From Allopusillimonas soli (GTDB taxonomy: Bacteria; Pseudomonadota; Gammaproteobacteria; Burkholderiales; Burkholderiaceae_B): DNA of 64,000 nt. The position numbers and the translations under genes are program-made. Shown here in pieces: positions 1 through 10,913 of the stretch. A model generated the notes under the pieces. It did no database searches. It was not told the DNA's origin and saw only the letters and a list, made by a program, of their open reading frames with translations. Positions within the stretch are counted from its first letter, which is position 1, and each line of letters starts with the position of its first letter. Location of the stretch: contig NZ_SDQC01000002.1 in assembly GCF_004153445.1 (NCBI RefSeq), forward strand, positions 434,001 to 498,000. The letters are read 5' to 3'.

Positions 1-95
1 AAGTATAGGCAGGCAGTGGCAGCGTATCAATGCATTTTCTGTGGAAATATTGTTTAATATTTTCAACAATTATCCGGCACACCAAAGAGGAAGGC

Positions 96-1022
96 ATGCC
101 TATAGACAAGAAAGAACATCCTTGGTCGCATATTTATTGGCTGTCCATTCTGCGAAGCACCGGCTCCTACACTGCCGCAGCCAAGCGCCTTGGAGTCAGC
201 AAGGCGGCGGTCAGCCTGCGTATCACTGAATTGGAGGAACGCGCGGGCATAGCCCTAGTGACGCGTACCACGCGCAGTGTGCATCTGACGGAAGCCGGGC
301 AGGCACTGGTCGCCAACACGCGTGCCGCATTCGATGTCATAGAACAGGGTTTCGATAGCGTCAAGGATCTAGCCCAGGCGCCTCGCGGCACTGTGCGGGT
401 AACCATGCCCGTGGCGCTGGGTAGGCAGAAAATACTGCCCCTGATCGCGCCGTTTCTGCGGGCGAACCCTCGTGTCCGGATAGAAATCGAGCTGTCGGAT
501 CATCTGAGTTCACTGGCCCAGGAGGGCTTCGATCTGGCCATACGGCACACGAGCACGGTGCCCGAGACACATGTGGCCTGGCTGCTGCGCCCCAGCGTCA
601 GCTACCTTTGCGCTGCACCTGGCTATCTGGCGCGGCACGGCACGCCTGGCCATCCCGACGACCTGTCCCGCCATAATTGTCTTTATTATCTGCGCACCAA
701 TGCAGCGCCGGCGTGGAGCTTCGCGCGTGGCCGGCGCCCACAGGCGCGGCACAGCGTCGCCGTAAAAGGGAATTTCAGTGCCAACAATAGCGAGGCGCTG
801 CGTCGGCTCGCATTGGACGGTGCTGGTATTGCACTGCTGCCCGATTTTTCCGCTCAGGAGGACATCGAATCAGGCCGGCTGATTCATGTGCTGCCCGCGT
901 GGAGGCCTGCCGGCGCATTCGGCGATGCCATCTATGCTATCCGGCCCTACAGCGCCTATGTGCCGCGACCGGTCAAGGCGCTGGTGGAGCATCTGCGCAG
1001 CCAACTGACCATGCCCGCATAG
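96..1022 (+). CDS. LysR-family transcriptional regulator
   Basis: A 308-residue LysR-type regulator. The N-terminal winged helix-turn-helix lies at about residues 10-70 (SYTAAAKRLGVSKAAVS, then an ELEERAG wing region). A LysR substrate-binding domain of periplasmic-binding-protein fold follows, from about residue 95. An in-frame start 66 bases upstream exists, but I chose the ATG at 96 because a GAGG Shine-Dalgarno at 87-90 sits 5 bases before it and the extra residues look non-coding. It is convergent with the glycerate kinase gene. It could control the adjacent hydroxyacid dehydrogenase/glycerate kinase pair, but no operator is visible and this is only inference. The family call is secure; the ligand is unknown. 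Confidence 0.9.
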   Translation: MPIDKKEHPWSHIYWLSILRSTGSYTAAAKRLGVSKAAVSLRITELEERAGIALVTRTTRSVHLTEAGQALVANTRAAFDVIEQGFDSVKDLAQAPRGTVRVTMPVALGRQKILPLIAPFLRANPRVRIEIELSDHLSSLAQEGFDLAIRHTSTVPETHVAWLLRPSVSYLCAAPGYLARHGTPGHPDDLSRHNCLYYLRTNAAPAWSFARGRRPQARHSVAVKGNFSANNSEALRRLALDGAGIALLPDFSAQEDIESGRLIHVLPAWRPAGAFGDAIYAIRPYSAYVPRPVKALVEHLRSQLTMPA

Positions 1023-1079
1023 GCCTGCCGGACAGCATGGCATGTGGGTGACCGGCCAGCTTGCTGTCCATGCATGTCG

Positions 1080-2219
1080 TCAGCTCCGCCTGCCGGCCAT
1101 CCAGGCAAGCATGCAGTCGCGTGCGCGCTGACGCAGGTAATGTGCCGCCTTGTCGCACGCCTGAGCCAGCGTCACCGGGCCCGGTGTCAGGCTGAATGCA
1201 GCACTGATACCTTCGTCATATACAGCCTCATAGCCCTGCCCCAGCGAGCCTGCTATGGCGAACACAGGGATGCCCTGCCGGCGTGCCAGCCGCGCTACGC
1301 CCACAGGCGTCTTGCCGCCTGCTGACTGTGCGTCCATGCGCCCTTCCCCGGTAAAAACCAGATCCATACCTCGCATCGCCTGCGCCAGGCCCAGCAGGTC
1401 GGCGATCAATTCCACACCAGGCCGAAAACGGGCATTGAAGCAGGCCTTTACGCCAAATCCCAGTCCCCCCGCTGCACCCATGCCTGGCGCATCCCGTTCG
1501 TCCACACCGAACTGTTGCGCACAGATATCGGCAAAATGCGACAAAGCCGCATCCAGTGTCGCTATGTCTTTGTCATCGGCGCCTTTTTGCGGGCCAAATA
1601 TCGCGGAAGCGCCACGTGGCCCACATAGCGGATTGTCCACATCCACGGCAATCTCAAACTGGACTTCTCGCAAGCACGGATCAATGCCCGATGCATCAAT
1701 GTGCGCCAGATCGGACAGTGCGGCCCCGCCAGGAGGCAGAGGCACGCCGGAAGCATCCACCAGCTTGACGCCCAAGGCCTGCAACAGGCCCGCGCCGGCA
1801 TCGTTGGTTGCACTGCCACCAAGACCCATCACGATGTGCCGTGCACCCGCCGCCACTGCGGCACCGATCAACTCGCCAACACCATGACTCGTGGCCAGCA
1901 GCGGCCTGCGTTCGTTTTCCGGAATGCGTTCCAACCCAGCCGCCTGCGCCATTTCAATGAAGGCTTTTCCCTCGCCCAACCAGGCCCAGGCGGCGTCGCA
2001 GGGCTGCCCATTTGCATCCTGCACTTGCGTCTGGCGTAATTGCCCGGAAGTCGCAGCCAGCACAGCGCCCAATGAACCTTCGCCTCCGTCAGCCATGGGC
2101 ACGCAACGAATCTGCGCATCCGGAGCCGCATCGCGCACGCCTGCGGCAATGGCATCGGCAACGCCTTGCGCACTCAGGCTTTCCTTGAAGGAATCGGGAG
2201 CAACCAATACTCGGATCAT
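1080..2219 (-). CDS. glxK: Glycerate 2-kinase (GlxK/GarK family)
   Basis: A 379-residue cytoplasmic kinase that phosphorylates D-glycerate, probably to 2-phosphoglycerate, feeding lower glycolysis. The N-terminus (VLVAPDSFKESLSA) and the glycine-rich stretches MADGGEGS, GLGGSATNDAGAGLLQALG and FTGEGRMDAQSAGGKTP are hallmarks of the glycerate kinase type 1 family, and the length is normal. The start at 2219 has an AGGA Shine-Dalgarno 9 bases upstream. It lies 92 bases downstream of a same-strand D-2-hydroxyacid dehydrogenase. Together they would reduce glyoxylate/tartronate-semialdehyde or hydroxypyruvate products to glycerate and then phosphorylate it. The 1- versus 2-kinase specificity is taken from the family. 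Confidence 0.93.
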   Translation of the reverse strand: MIRVLVAPDSFKESLSAQGVADAIAAGVRDAAPDAQIRCVPMADGGEGSLGAVLAATSGQLRQTQVQDANGQPCDAAWAWLGEGKAFIEMAQAAGLERIPENERRPLLATSHGVGELIGAAVAAGARHIVMGLGGSATNDAGAGLLQALGVKLVDASGVPLPPGGAALSDLAHIDASGIDPCLREVQFEIAVDVDNPLCGPRGASAIFGPQKGADDKDIATLDAALSHFADICAQQFGVDERDAPGMGAAGGLGFGVKACFNARFRPGVELIADLLGLAQAMRGMDLVFTGEGRMDAQSAGGKTPVGVARLARRQGIPVFAIAGSLGQGYEAVYDEGISAAFSLTPGPVTLAQACDKAAHYLRQRARDCMLAWMAGRRS

Positions 2220-2311
2220 GTGGTTCAGTCCTAAAATGCCGGCTACGGGCCGGAGCAGCGGTTGAATCAGTGGTGTACGGCCGTGGGCCGGGGGGCATGC
2301 GCGTGCAGCAA

Positions 2312-3295
2312 TCAGCCCGCGGCCAGGCCGGCGACCACATTGCGCGGCGCGCCAGCCTGAAAAGCCTCGATATTGTCGATGAGTTGGTCCGCCAGCGCCT
2401 GAATGGCCTGCTCACTGGCCCACGCAACGTGAGGCGTGAGAATAAAGTTGGGCAGATCGAGCAGTTTCATGAGCGGATGGTCGGCGGGCGGTGGCTCGGG
2501 CGAAGCAACATCGAAGCCGGCGCCTCCCAATCGGCCGCAGCGCAATGCTTCGCCCAGCGCCGCATCATCGACCAGCCCGCCACGGGCTGTATTGATCAGC
2601 AGAGGATGACGCGTCATGAGCCCGAATTCTCGCTTACCAATAAGACCTTTTGTCTGCTCGGTAAGGGGGCAGTGCAGTGTAATGATGTCGCTGTCCGACA
2701 TTACCGTATCGAAAGGGGTATACAGGCTTCCCTGTCTGCCTCCCCCCTTGCGCGCGGCAAATAGCACGCGCATGCCCAGGGCGCGCCCAATGGCCGCCAC
2801 CGCCTGGCCAAGTGCCCCTTCGCCGACGATGCCCAGTGTGGATCCGGCCAAGTCCTTGATTGGATAATCGAAATAACAGAACTGCCTCGCAGCCTGCCAG
2901 CGGCCGGCCTTGACTGAATCATGATAAGCCACGATGCTGCGCCGCAAGGCAAAAATGAGCGCAAAAGTATGCTCGGGCACCGTATGCGTGGCGTAGTTGC
3001 GGATGTTGGAAACCACTATCCCTTTTTCATTGCAGGCAGCCAGGTCTACGTTGTCGGTGCCGGTAGCTGCCAGCGCGATCATGCCAAGGCGGGCTGCTCC
3101 CTGAATGGCCTCGCGATCCAGCCTGACCTTGTTCGTGACGACAATATCGGCCTGCGCAATGCGCTCGCGCACCTCGCCGGCCTCCGTACGTCCATGGACA
3201 ATGAATTCATGCGCAAAGGATGGGGCCCGCAGAACGGTTTGCGCAGAGATGGTTTCCCTATCCAGGAATACGATTTGCAGAGGACTATCGGCCAT
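2312..3295 (-). CDS. D-2-hydroxyacid dehydrogenase (hydroxypyruvate/glycerate reductase-like)
   Basis: A 327-residue NAD(P)-dependent D-isomer-specific 2-hydroxyacid dehydrogenase. The Rossmann nucleotide-binding motif is GIVGEGALGQAVAAIG. The catalytic Arg-Glu-His set is visible as the Arg of NTARGGLVDD, the Glu of DVASPEPPP and the His of LTPHVAW. The start at 3295 has an AAGG Shine-Dalgarno about 6 bases upstream. It precedes the glycerate kinase gene on the same strand, which suggests that the substrate is hydroxypyruvate or glyoxylate and the product glycerate or glycolate. A related 2-ketoacid reductase role cannot be excluded from sequence alone. Confidence 0.9.
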   Translation of the reverse strand: MADSPLQIVFLDRETISAQTVLRAPSFAHEFIVHGRTEAGEVRERIAQADIVVTNKVRLDREAIQGAARLGMIALAATGTDNVDLAACNEKGIVVSNIRNYATHTVPEHTFALIFALRRSIVAYHDSVKAGRWQAARQFCYFDYPIKDLAGSTLGIVGEGALGQAVAAIGRALGMRVLFAARKGGGRQGSLYTPFDTVMSDSDIITLHCPLTEQTKGLIGKREFGLMTRHPLLINTARGGLVDDAALGEALRCGRLGGAGFDVASPEPPPADHPLMKLLDLPNFILTPHVAWASEQAIQALADQLIDNIEAFQAGAPRNVVAGLAAG

Positions 3296-3427
3296 GCTTT
3301 ACCTTGATGTGTCGTGCACGCGTCGTGCCCGGTATTATGAATTGCCTGCTGGTATCCGATATATTAACGGGATTCATCCTTGACTCAAGCGCATGCCATG
3401 CGCCATCTATACAGGACAACGCCTTTC

Positions 3428-5299
3428 ATGCCCAAGCAATACGCCGTCCAAGATTTCTTCCGCAATCCCGAGCGCGCTTTCTACCGATTATCCGACGACG
3501 GACGCTTGCTCGCGTTCATGGAGCCGGCTTCCATAGATGGCTGCATGCCGCGCATGAACATCTTCGTGCAATCTCTTTCAGGCAGCGAGCCCACCGGCGA
3601 GGCACGCCGTCTTACCGCTGAAACGGAGCGCGACATCTCCCAGTTTTTCTGGAAGGGCAGCGACACCATCATCTACCAGAAGGATTTCAATGGAGACGAA
3701 AATTTTCACGTTCTGGCTGTGGATGCCTTGAGCGGCACATTCACCGATCTCACCCCTTTTCCCGATGTACGCGCCGAGATCCTGGACGATCTGGAAGACG
3801 ACCCCGACCACCTTCTCATCAGCCACAATCGCCGCAACCCGGAAGTTTTCGATGTCTACCGCGTGAACGTGCGCAACGGCGAACTTGAACAAGTGGCCGA
3901 AAATCCGGGCAATATTATCGCCTGGCTCACCGATCATCAAGGGCTGGTGCGCATGGCACTTGCCAGCGATGGCCTGGATTCCATCGTGCTGTACCGCGAC
4001 GAAGAATCCCATCCGTTCCAGACCATTATTTCCACGGATTTCCGCAGCACGGTGGCCCCCCAGTTCTTCACCTTCGATGACAAAGCTATTTACGCGCTTA
4101 GCAACCGGGGGCGCGACTGCCTTGCCCTGGTCACCATAGATCCAGCCAAGCCGGACCACGAAGCGCTTGTCTTTGAGATCGAGGGTCACGACCTGGACGG
4201 GGCCGGTTACTCGCGCCTGCGAAAAGTGCTCACCCATGTGGTCTTCGCGACCGACAAGCCGGGCCACCATTTCTTCGACGACATCAGCGCGCAGCGCCAC
4301 GCGCGCATCCAGGACAAACTTCCCGGCTATGAAATTGCTCTGCAGAGTTCAACGCGCGACGAAAGCAAATTCGTCGTCGCCGCATACAGTGACCGCAGCC
4401 CAGGTAGCCGCTACATCTACGATGCCTCGATCGATACGCTGCACAAGCTTGGAGACATCAATCCGGCGCTGCCGGAAGACGAGATGGCGCATGTGCAGCC
4501 CATCCAGTACACCTCGCGCGACGGGCTTACCATCCATGGATACCTGACCCTGCCAAAGGGGTGCGATGCGCGCAAATTGCCGTGCATCGTCAACCCGCAT
4601 GGTGGTCCGTGGGCGCGCGATCACTGGGGATTCAATCCCGAGGCGCAATTTCTGGCCAATCGCGGTTATTGCGTTCTTCAAATGAATTTCCGAGGATCCA
4701 CGGGCTACGGAAGAGCGTTCTGGGAAAGCAGTTTTGGCCAATGGGGATTGGCCATGCAGGATGACATCACCGATGGCGTGCGCTGGCTGATCGACCAGGG
4801 TATTGCGGATCCGGCGCGTATCGGCATCTATGGCGGCAGCTATGGCGGCTATGCCACGCTTGCCGGCATTGTCTCCACGCCCGGTCTCTACGCGGCGGCT
4901 GTCGACTACGTGGGTGTGTCCAATTTGTTTACGTTCATGACAACCATTCCACCCTACTGGCGCCCTCTGCTCGTAAAGATGCATTGCATGGTGGGCGATC
5001 CCGAGAAAGATCGTGAACGGCTGACAGCCACGTCTCCCGCACTGAACGCCGAGCAAATTCGCACACCGCTGTTTATTGCGCAAGGCGCGCACGATCCACG
5101 CGTCAACAAAGCCGAAAGCGACCAGATGGTGGCGGCGCTTCGCTCGCGCGGGGTAGATGTAGAGTACATGGTCAAGGACAACGAAGGCCATGGCTTTCAC
5201 AACGATGAAAACAAATTCGAGTTCTATGAGCGCATGGAGGCTTTTCTGGCTCAACACCTCAAACCCCAGGAAGGCTCCGGCACGCCTGATGCCCTATGA
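3428..5299 (+). CDS. S9 family serine peptidase (prolyl oligopeptidase type)
   Basis: About 623 residues. The N-terminal two thirds is a seven-bladed beta-propeller-like region typical of S9 peptidases. The C-terminal alpha/beta-hydrolase domain contains the oxyanion segment NPHGGPWARD, the nucleophile elbow GGSYGGYA (Ser at about residue 471), a DPRVNKAES acid region and the catalytic His in EGHGFHN. It would hydrolyse oligopeptides or acyl-peptides, probably in the cytoplasm, since no signal peptide is seen. The frame stays open upstream to a TTG at 3380 and an ATG at 3398. I favour the ATG at 3428 because PKQYAVQDFF aligns with the usual family N-terminus, but the Shine-Dalgarno signal is weak for all three. 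It stands alone, followed by a glutathione S-transferase. Confidence 0.9.
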   Translation: MPKQYAVQDFFRNPERAFYRLSDDGRLLAFMEPASIDGCMPRMNIFVQSLSGSEPTGEARRLTAETERDISQFFWKGSDTIIYQKDFNGDENFHVLAVDALSGTFTDLTPFPDVRAEILDDLEDDPDHLLISHNRRNPEVFDVYRVNVRNGELEQVAENPGNIIAWLTDHQGLVRMALASDGLDSIVLYRDEESHPFQTIISTDFRSTVAPQFFTFDDKAIYALSNRGRDCLALVTIDPAKPDHEALVFEIEGHDLDGAGYSRLRKVLTHVVFATDKPGHHFFDDISAQRHARIQDKLPGYEIALQSSTRDESKFVVAAYSDRSPGSRYIYDASIDTLHKLGDINPALPEDEMAHVQPIQYTSRDGLTIHGYLTLPKGCDARKLPCIVNPHGGPWARDHWGFNPEAQFLANRGYCVLQMNFRGSTGYGRAFWESSFGQWGLAMQDDITDGVRWLIDQGIADPARIGIYGGSYGGYATLAGIVSTPGLYAAAVDYVGVSNLFTFMTTIPPYWRPLLVKMHCMVGDPEKDRERLTATSPALNAEQIRTPLFIAQGAHDPRVNKAESDQMVAALRSRGVDVEYMVKDNEGHGFHNDENKFEFYERMEAFLAQHLKPQEGSGTPDAL

Positions 5300-5378
5300 T
5301 CTCCGGCCATTTCTGATCAATTCCGCAGCGTCACGGGTAACCGTGATGGCCTGCTTTTCTTAATCAAGGAGCCACACC

Positions 5379-5987
5379 ATGAAACTTTATTATCTGCCTG
5401 GCGCATGCCCGCTGGCCACCCACATCGCGCTTGAATGGATAGGCGCGCCTTACGAGGCCGTCAAAGTCAGCCGCGAGGAAATCAAGCAAGCGCCCTATCT
5501 TGCCAAGAACCCCATGGGTGCTGTGCCCACGCTGGAAGATGGCGATTTCACACTGACGCAAAGCGCAGCGATACTCGAATACATTGCGGAACTGCACCCT
5601 GAAGCCCGATTGATGCCAGAGACTCCGCGAGAACGCGCTGAAACGCGCCGCTGGCTGGGTCTATGCAACGCCGACCTGCATCGCACCTTTGCCAACATCT
5701 TTGGCGCACAGGCTCTTGTGGATGACGAAACCGGCCGCGCACAGCTCATCAAGAACAGCGCCGCGAAGCTCGTCGCCACATTTGCCGTCGCTGACCGGCA
5801 GATGGAAGGCAAGACATGGATATCAGGCGAACGCTCTATTGCCGACCCTTATTTATATGTACTGATGAGGTGGGCCAAGGCCAAGGAGGTGGACATCAGC
5901 CATCTGAAAAACCTGGCTGCTTTTTTCGATCGAATGGAAGCGGACGCGGGCGTGCAGGCTGCGTTGAAAGCTCAAGGCCTGGCCTGA
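5379..5987 (+). CDS. Glutathione S-transferase
   Basis: A 202-residue protein of normal bacterial beta-class GST length. The N-terminal thioredoxin-fold domain begins MKLYYLPGACPLATHIAL, resembling GstA-type enzymes with a CPLA segment near residue 10. NPMGAVPTLEDG and LTQSAAILEYIAE give the cis-Pro and the glutathione gamma-glutamyl-binding Ser-Ala region. The helical C-terminal domain contains the SIADPYLYVLM N-capping segment. A strong AAGGAG Shine-Dalgarno lies 7 bases before the ATG. It probably conjugates glutathione to electrophiles or peroxides. It is convergent with the livF end of the liv operon. Confidence 0.93.
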   Translation: MKLYYLPGACPLATHIALEWIGAPYEAVKVSREEIKQAPYLAKNPMGAVPTLEDGDFTLTQSAAILEYIAELHPEARLMPETPRERAETRRWLGLCNADLHRTFANIFGAQALVDDETGRAQLIKNSAAKLVATFAVADRQMEGKTWISGERSIADPYLYVLMRWAKAKEVDISHLKNLAAFFDRMEADAGVQAALKAQGLA

Positions 5988-6084
5988 ACCCCATTCGCCG
6001 AGGACGGGCATGCGCCTGACTGTCGCACCGGCAATGCCACGAATCACATTGCCTGCGCCGCCTTGGCCGCGCCCGCGCCACCCT

Positions 6085-6102
6085 GAGGCTGCGCGCAGCC
6101 TC
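6085..6102. terminator. Perfect GC-rich palindrome between convergent GST and livF genes
   Basis: An 18-base perfect inverted repeat (GAGGCTGC-GC-GCAGCCTC) lies in the 120-base gap between two convergent genes, the usual place for a bidirectional transcription stop. There is no T-run on either side, so it is a weak factor-independent terminator at best and may only stall polymerase or protect 3' ends. Confidence 0.35.
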
Positions 6103-6106
6103 GGCA

Positions 6107-6808
6107 CTATCCGCCAAGATAGGCTTTTTTCACGTCTTCATTGACCAGCAGATTAACCCCACTGTCCGCAAGGACAACCTTGCCGGTTTCCAGCACATAA
6201 CCGCGATCCGCCACCTGAAGTGCCTTGCTGGCATTCTGCTCCACCAAGAATACCGTGACGCCCTCATCGCGTATGGTCCGGATGATGTCGAAAATCTGCG
6301 CGATGATCAATGGCGCCAGGCCAAGTGTCGGTTCATCCAGCAGCAGCAATTGTGGGCGAGTCATGAGCGCCCGTCCGATCGCAAGCATCTGCTGCTCACC
6401 GCCAGACATCGTGCCGGCGCGCTGATCCCTGCGCTCCTTCAAGCGGGGAAAAAGGTCGAATACATGCGACAGGCTGGTGGCCATCTCCTGCGAGTTCAGG
6501 AAGAAGCCGCCCATCTTGAGGTTTTCAGTGACAGTCAGATCCGAAAATACGCGGCGGCCTTCCGGTGAGATGGCAATACCTCGCCGCATAATCTCGTGGG
6601 TGGGACAGTGGGTGATATCCTGCTCAAGGAATGTGACCGAGCCGCTGCTGGCATGCGGCGTGCCGCACACTGTCATGAGCAGCGTTGTCTTGCCCGCGCC
6701 GTTGGCACCGATCAGGGTCACGATTTCGCCCCGATTGACTTCGACCGTCACGCCATCCAGCGCCTGGATCGCGCCATAGTGGGTGTGCACGTTTTCCAGC
6801 TTGAGCAC
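6107..6808 (-). CDS. livF: Branched-chain amino acid ABC transporter ATPase LivF
   Basis: A 233-residue ABC ATPase, the second nucleotide-binding subunit of a LIV-type importer. It has Walker A GANGAGKTTL, signature MSGGEQQML, Walker B LLLLDEPTLGLAP and the H-loop region replaced by VFLVEQN, as is typical of LivF. The start is a GTG at 6808 overlapping the livG stop by one base (TAGTG), indicating translational coupling. It is the last gene of livHMGF. The substrate may be leucine/isoleucine/valine or another HAAT-family ligand; the ATPase does not decide this. Confidence 0.94.
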   Translation of the reverse strand: MLKLENVHTHYGAIQALDGVTVEVNRGEIVTLIGANGAGKTTLLMTVCGTPHASSGSVTFLEQDITHCPTHEIMRRGIAISPEGRRVFSDLTVTENLKMGGFFLNSQEMATSLSHVFDLFPRLKERRDQRAGTMSGGEQQMLAIGRALMTRPQLLLLDEPTLGLAPLIIAQIFDIIRTIRDEGVTVFLVEQNASKALQVADRGYVLETGKVVLADSGVNLLVNEDVKKAYLGG

Positions 6809-7575
6809 TATTCTTCCCCCAAATAGGCTTTGATCACACGAGGGTCGCTGCGGATGTCGGCGGGCAGGCCCGTGGCTATGGGCTTGCCCTGCTCCATGAC
6901 CATGATGCGGTCGGAGACGCCCATCACCAGGCTCATGTCATGCTCGATGAGCAGCACGGCAACGCCGAACTCTTTACGCAATTGATCGATGAGCTGCTGC
7001 AACTCGTGTTTTTCTCGAGGATTCAAACCCGCAGCAGGTTCGTCCAGCATGAGAAGACGGGGCTGCGTGATCATGCAGCGCGCAATCTCAAGGCGCCGCT
7101 GATGCCCATAGGCGAGATTGCCTGCTTCGCGATTGGCATAATCGCGCAAGCCCATGAAATCCAGCCATTCAACGGCGCGCTTCAGGGCGTCTTTTTCCGA
7201 CTGACGGTAGCCTGCCGTCTTGAGCAGGCCCTTGAGCAGGTTGGTTTCCATGCTGGCATGCTGCGCCACAAGCAGGTTCTCGAGCACGGTGAGGTTCTTG
7301 AACAGGCGCACATTCTGGAATGTGCGCACCAGCCCGTGCAGCGCCACCTTGTGACTGGGCATGCCGGTAATATCCTTGCCGTCCATGGCAATACGGCCGG
7401 ACGCCGGCTTGTAGAAGCCGCCCACGCAATTGAAAACGGTTGTCTTGCCGGCGCCGTTCGGGCCGATGATTGCGAACACCTCGTCGCGATGGACGGAAAA
7501 AGCCACTTCGTCGACGGCCAGCAGGCCACCGAAGCGCATGCTCAGATCCGAGACCTCAAGTAATGTATTGCTCAT
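6808..7575 (-). CDS. livG: Branched-chain amino acid ABC transporter ATPase LivG
   Basis: A 255-residue ABC ATPase: Walker [12 protein letters not shown], a Q-loop in TFQNVRLF, signature [13 protein letters not shown], Walker [14 protein letters not shown] and H-loop [11 protein letters not shown]. The degenerate YGHQ signature and the AAGLNP segment are characteristic of LivG. I placed the start at 7575, where its ATG overlaps the livM stop in an ATGA, rather than at an upstream in-frame codon inside livM. It pairs with LivF to power the LivHM permease. Confidence 0.95.
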   Translation of the reverse strand: MSNTLLEVSDLSMRFGGLLAVDEVAFSVHRDEVFAIIGPNGAGKTTVFNCVGGFYKPASGRIAMDGKDITGMPSHKVALHGLVRTFQNVRLFKNLTVLENLLVAQHASMETNLLKGLLKTAGYRQSEKDALKRAVEWLDFMGLRDYANREAGNLAYGHQRRLEIARCMITQPRLLMLDEPAAGLNPREKHELQQLIDQLRKEFGVAVLLIEHDMSLVMGVSDRIMVMEQGKPIATGLPADIRSDPRVIKAYLGEE

Positions 7576-8800
7576 GTCTCGATTTCCACCTGGGGCCGTT
7601 TGACCGGTAGCAAGCCCTGGGGGCGCCACATCATCATCAGAACCATGACCAGGCCAAAGATCAGCATCCGGTACTCGGCGAACTCGCGTGCTATCTCGGG
7701 AACCACGGTGAGAACAATGGCGGCCAGGATGACCCCGACCTGCGATCCCATGCCGCCAAGCACCACAATGGACAGAATGAGCGCCGATTCAATGAAAGTG
7801 AAAGACTCCGGATTGACCAAGCCTTGCCGCGCCGCGAAGAATGCTCCGCCAAAACCGGCAAACATGGCGCCCATGGTAAAGGCTGAAAGCTTGATACGCG
7901 TGGGATTCAAGCCAAGGGATCGGCACGCGATCTCGTCCTCGCGCAAGGCTTCCCAGGCCCTGCCTATAGGCATGCGCACCAGGCGATTGGAAACAAAGAG
8001 TGTGACGAGTGCCATGCACAGCACCATGAGATACAAAAATACAATGATGTCGTGCGTGCTGTAATTCCAGCCCACCAGCTCATGGAAAGTGGTGACCCCT
8101 TCGGGAGCGCGCCGCATCATGGGAAAGCCAAACACGCTGGGCTTGGGAATGCCGGATATGCCATCCGGTCCACCGGTGAAGCTGTAGAGATTAATCAACA
8201 GCAGTCGAATGATTTCTCCGAATCCAAGCGTGACGATGGCGAGATAATCGCCCCGCAGTCGGAGCACTGGAAAGCCCAGCACGAACCCGAACAAGGCCGC
8301 CATGGCCCCCGCCAGGGGCAGCGCCTCCCAGAAGCCCCAACCCGCCCAGTGGTACAGCAAGGCGTAGGTATAGGCGCCCACGGCATAAAAACCCACAAAC
8401 CCCAGATCAAGCAGACCCGCAAAGCCGACGACAATATTCAGGCCCAGGCCCAGCATGACATAAATAAGAACCAATGTAGCCAGATCGACCTGCGCCCGAC
8501 CGGTAAAGACGGGCCAGATCACGGCAATAGCGATGAGCACAACGATGAGGCCGCGCCTTACCGAGTCAGGCAACGCGGGCAGCGCCTTGACCGTTTTCCG
8601 GCGTTTGAGCAGACGGGCCAGCATAGGGCGCAACGCCGCCTGGAACACGAATACGATCGCCATGCCCAGCAGGACGATTTGCCATTCCGGCTTCAGGTAG
8701 GTCTGCGCGCCCGCGCGTGCGATCTGCAGGCCGAATATGGGCGCAATGATAATGCCGGCCATAATGGCCGCAATGAATGCGTGCTTCAGATGACTGGTCA

Positions 8801-8801
<1 letters not shown>
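7572..8801 (-). CDS. livM: Branched-chain amino acid ABC transporter permease LivM
   Basis: A 409-residue integral inner-membrane permease. After an N-terminal pair of hydrophobic segments (about residues 8-60) and a basic RLLKRRK loop, eight or more transmembrane helices follow. The conserved LIV permease coupling loop appears as [20 protein letters not shown], with a later [15 protein letters not shown] segment. The start codon shares one base with the livH stop (TAATG). The longer N-terminus compared with LivH is usual for LivM. It forms the channel with LivH. Confidence 0.95.
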
Positions 8802-9730
<929 letters not shown>

Positions 9731-10001
9731 AAACGAATCAGGTTGTGCCTACCACTGTGCACACCCGTTGTGCAGGCATGTCAGGCTCACGGCGAGCCAG
9801 GGTTACCGGCTTGCGTATCGAGGGGCATGCGTATTCTGACGATGCGCTTGCTCTCTGTCACTTCGGATAACCCCTTACAAAGGGCGCTATTTTACCCGAC
9901 GTGCCGCACCGGCCTGAAGCCCGACCGCTATTGCCGGGACCGCCTGGCGGGCCAATTTGGCGTGGACATCGGAGCCCGTTTGGGGTTGCTTTCGTCCGGA
10001 A

Positions 10002-10832
10002 TCAGGAGAACTCCGCCGCCATGGCTGCCGCGCGGGCGCGGGCTGCGTCCATGGCCTCGCCTACGATACCGGCAAAATCCCTGGCCTGGAACACGTCCAG
10101 CGCTGCAGCAGTGGTGCCGCCCTTGGAAGTGACGCGCTCGCGCAGCGTGGCCAGGCTTTCATGGGAGAGCGAGGCAAGCTGTGTCGCGCCTGTGAGCGTG
10201 GCCAACGCCAGGCTGCGGGCCTGATCGTCGTCCAATCCATGCCGGATCCCACCCTGGATGAGCGCCTCGATGAAAAGAAAGACATAGGCTGGCCCACTGC
10301 CGGATAGCGCGGTGACGGCATCAATGCCGGCATCGTCATCAACCCAGACGACCTGGGCCACCGCACCCAGCATTTGCTGGGCCAGCCGGCGTTCGTCTTC
10401 ACTCACGCCATCGAGTGCCATGAGGCCGCAGGCGCCAGCCCCGATCAGGGCAGGCGTATTGGGCATGCACCGCACCAGCCTGCGCCAGGGCCGGTCGGGC
10501 TGCCCGAGCCAGCCTGACAGTGCGGCGCTGGATACGCCCGCAGCCACGCTGATAACCAGCGTGTCCTCGGCAAGGTGGGGCTTGCATGCCAGAGCGACTT
10601 CTTTCAGCCCCTGGGGCTTGACGGCCAGAATCCATACGCGCCGGGCGGACAGCTTGCTGTCCGCCTCCGGAGCCACCGCTACGCCCTGCCCCGCCCAGCG
10701 GTCGCGCACAGCCTGGTTGGGATCGATGACCAGCACATCGTGAGCGCCGCAGCGTTTCCCGATGAGGCCGGCCGCCAACGCGCTGGCCATGTTGCCACCG
10801 CCGATGAATGCGAGAGAAAGTTCTTTGTTCAT
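10002..10832 (-). CDS. proC: Pyrroline-5-carboxylate reductase
   Basis: A 276-residue enzyme that reduces pyrroline-5-carboxylate to proline with NAD(P)H, the last step of proline synthesis, in the cytoplasm. The N-terminal dinucleotide-binding motif is AFIGGGNMASALAAGL. The substrate and dimerisation helix is DAVTALSGSGPAYVFLFIEAL, with RCMPNTPALIGAG before it. I start at the ATG at 10832, which gives the family-length N-terminus; 23 in-frame upstream codons are ignored. It is divergent from ugpB across a 165-base promoter region. A single-gene unit. Confidence 0.96.
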   Translation of the reverse strand: MNKELSLAFIGGGNMASALAAGLIGKRCGAHDVLVIDPNQAVRDRWAGQGVAVAPEADSKLSARRVWILAVKPQGLKEVALACKPHLAEDTLVISVAAGVSSAALSGWLGQPDRPWRRLVRCMPNTPALIGAGACGLMALDGVSEDERRLAQQMLGAVAQVVWVDDDAGIDAVTALSGSGPAYVFLFIEALIQGGIRHGLDDDQARSLALATLTGATQLASLSHESLATLRERVTSKGGTTAAALDVFQARDFAGIVGEAMDAARARAAAMAAEFS

Positions 10833-10884
10833 AGTGCGCCATTGTACGTTTTTCGCGCTACCATCTCGCTTGAAAAGGTTTTCA

Positions 10885-10913
10885 TTGACCGTAGCAAGCA
10901 CTTTTCGTTACAG
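10885..10913 (+). promoter_or_regulatory. Possible sigma-70 promoter for ugpB
   Basis: TTGACC at 10885 and TTACAG at 10908 are separated by 17 bases and lie about 85 bases before the ugpB start. The -35 element is good and the -10 element is poor, which fits an activated promoter. It overlaps the start of the Pho-box-like repeat. Confidence 0.3.

Noticed and set aside
9731-10001. Hairpin CCCTT-ACA-AAGGG near 9872 as a proC terminator or livH operator
   Set aside because: Only a 5-bp stem with a three-base loop and no T-run on the minus strand; not distinguishable from chance.
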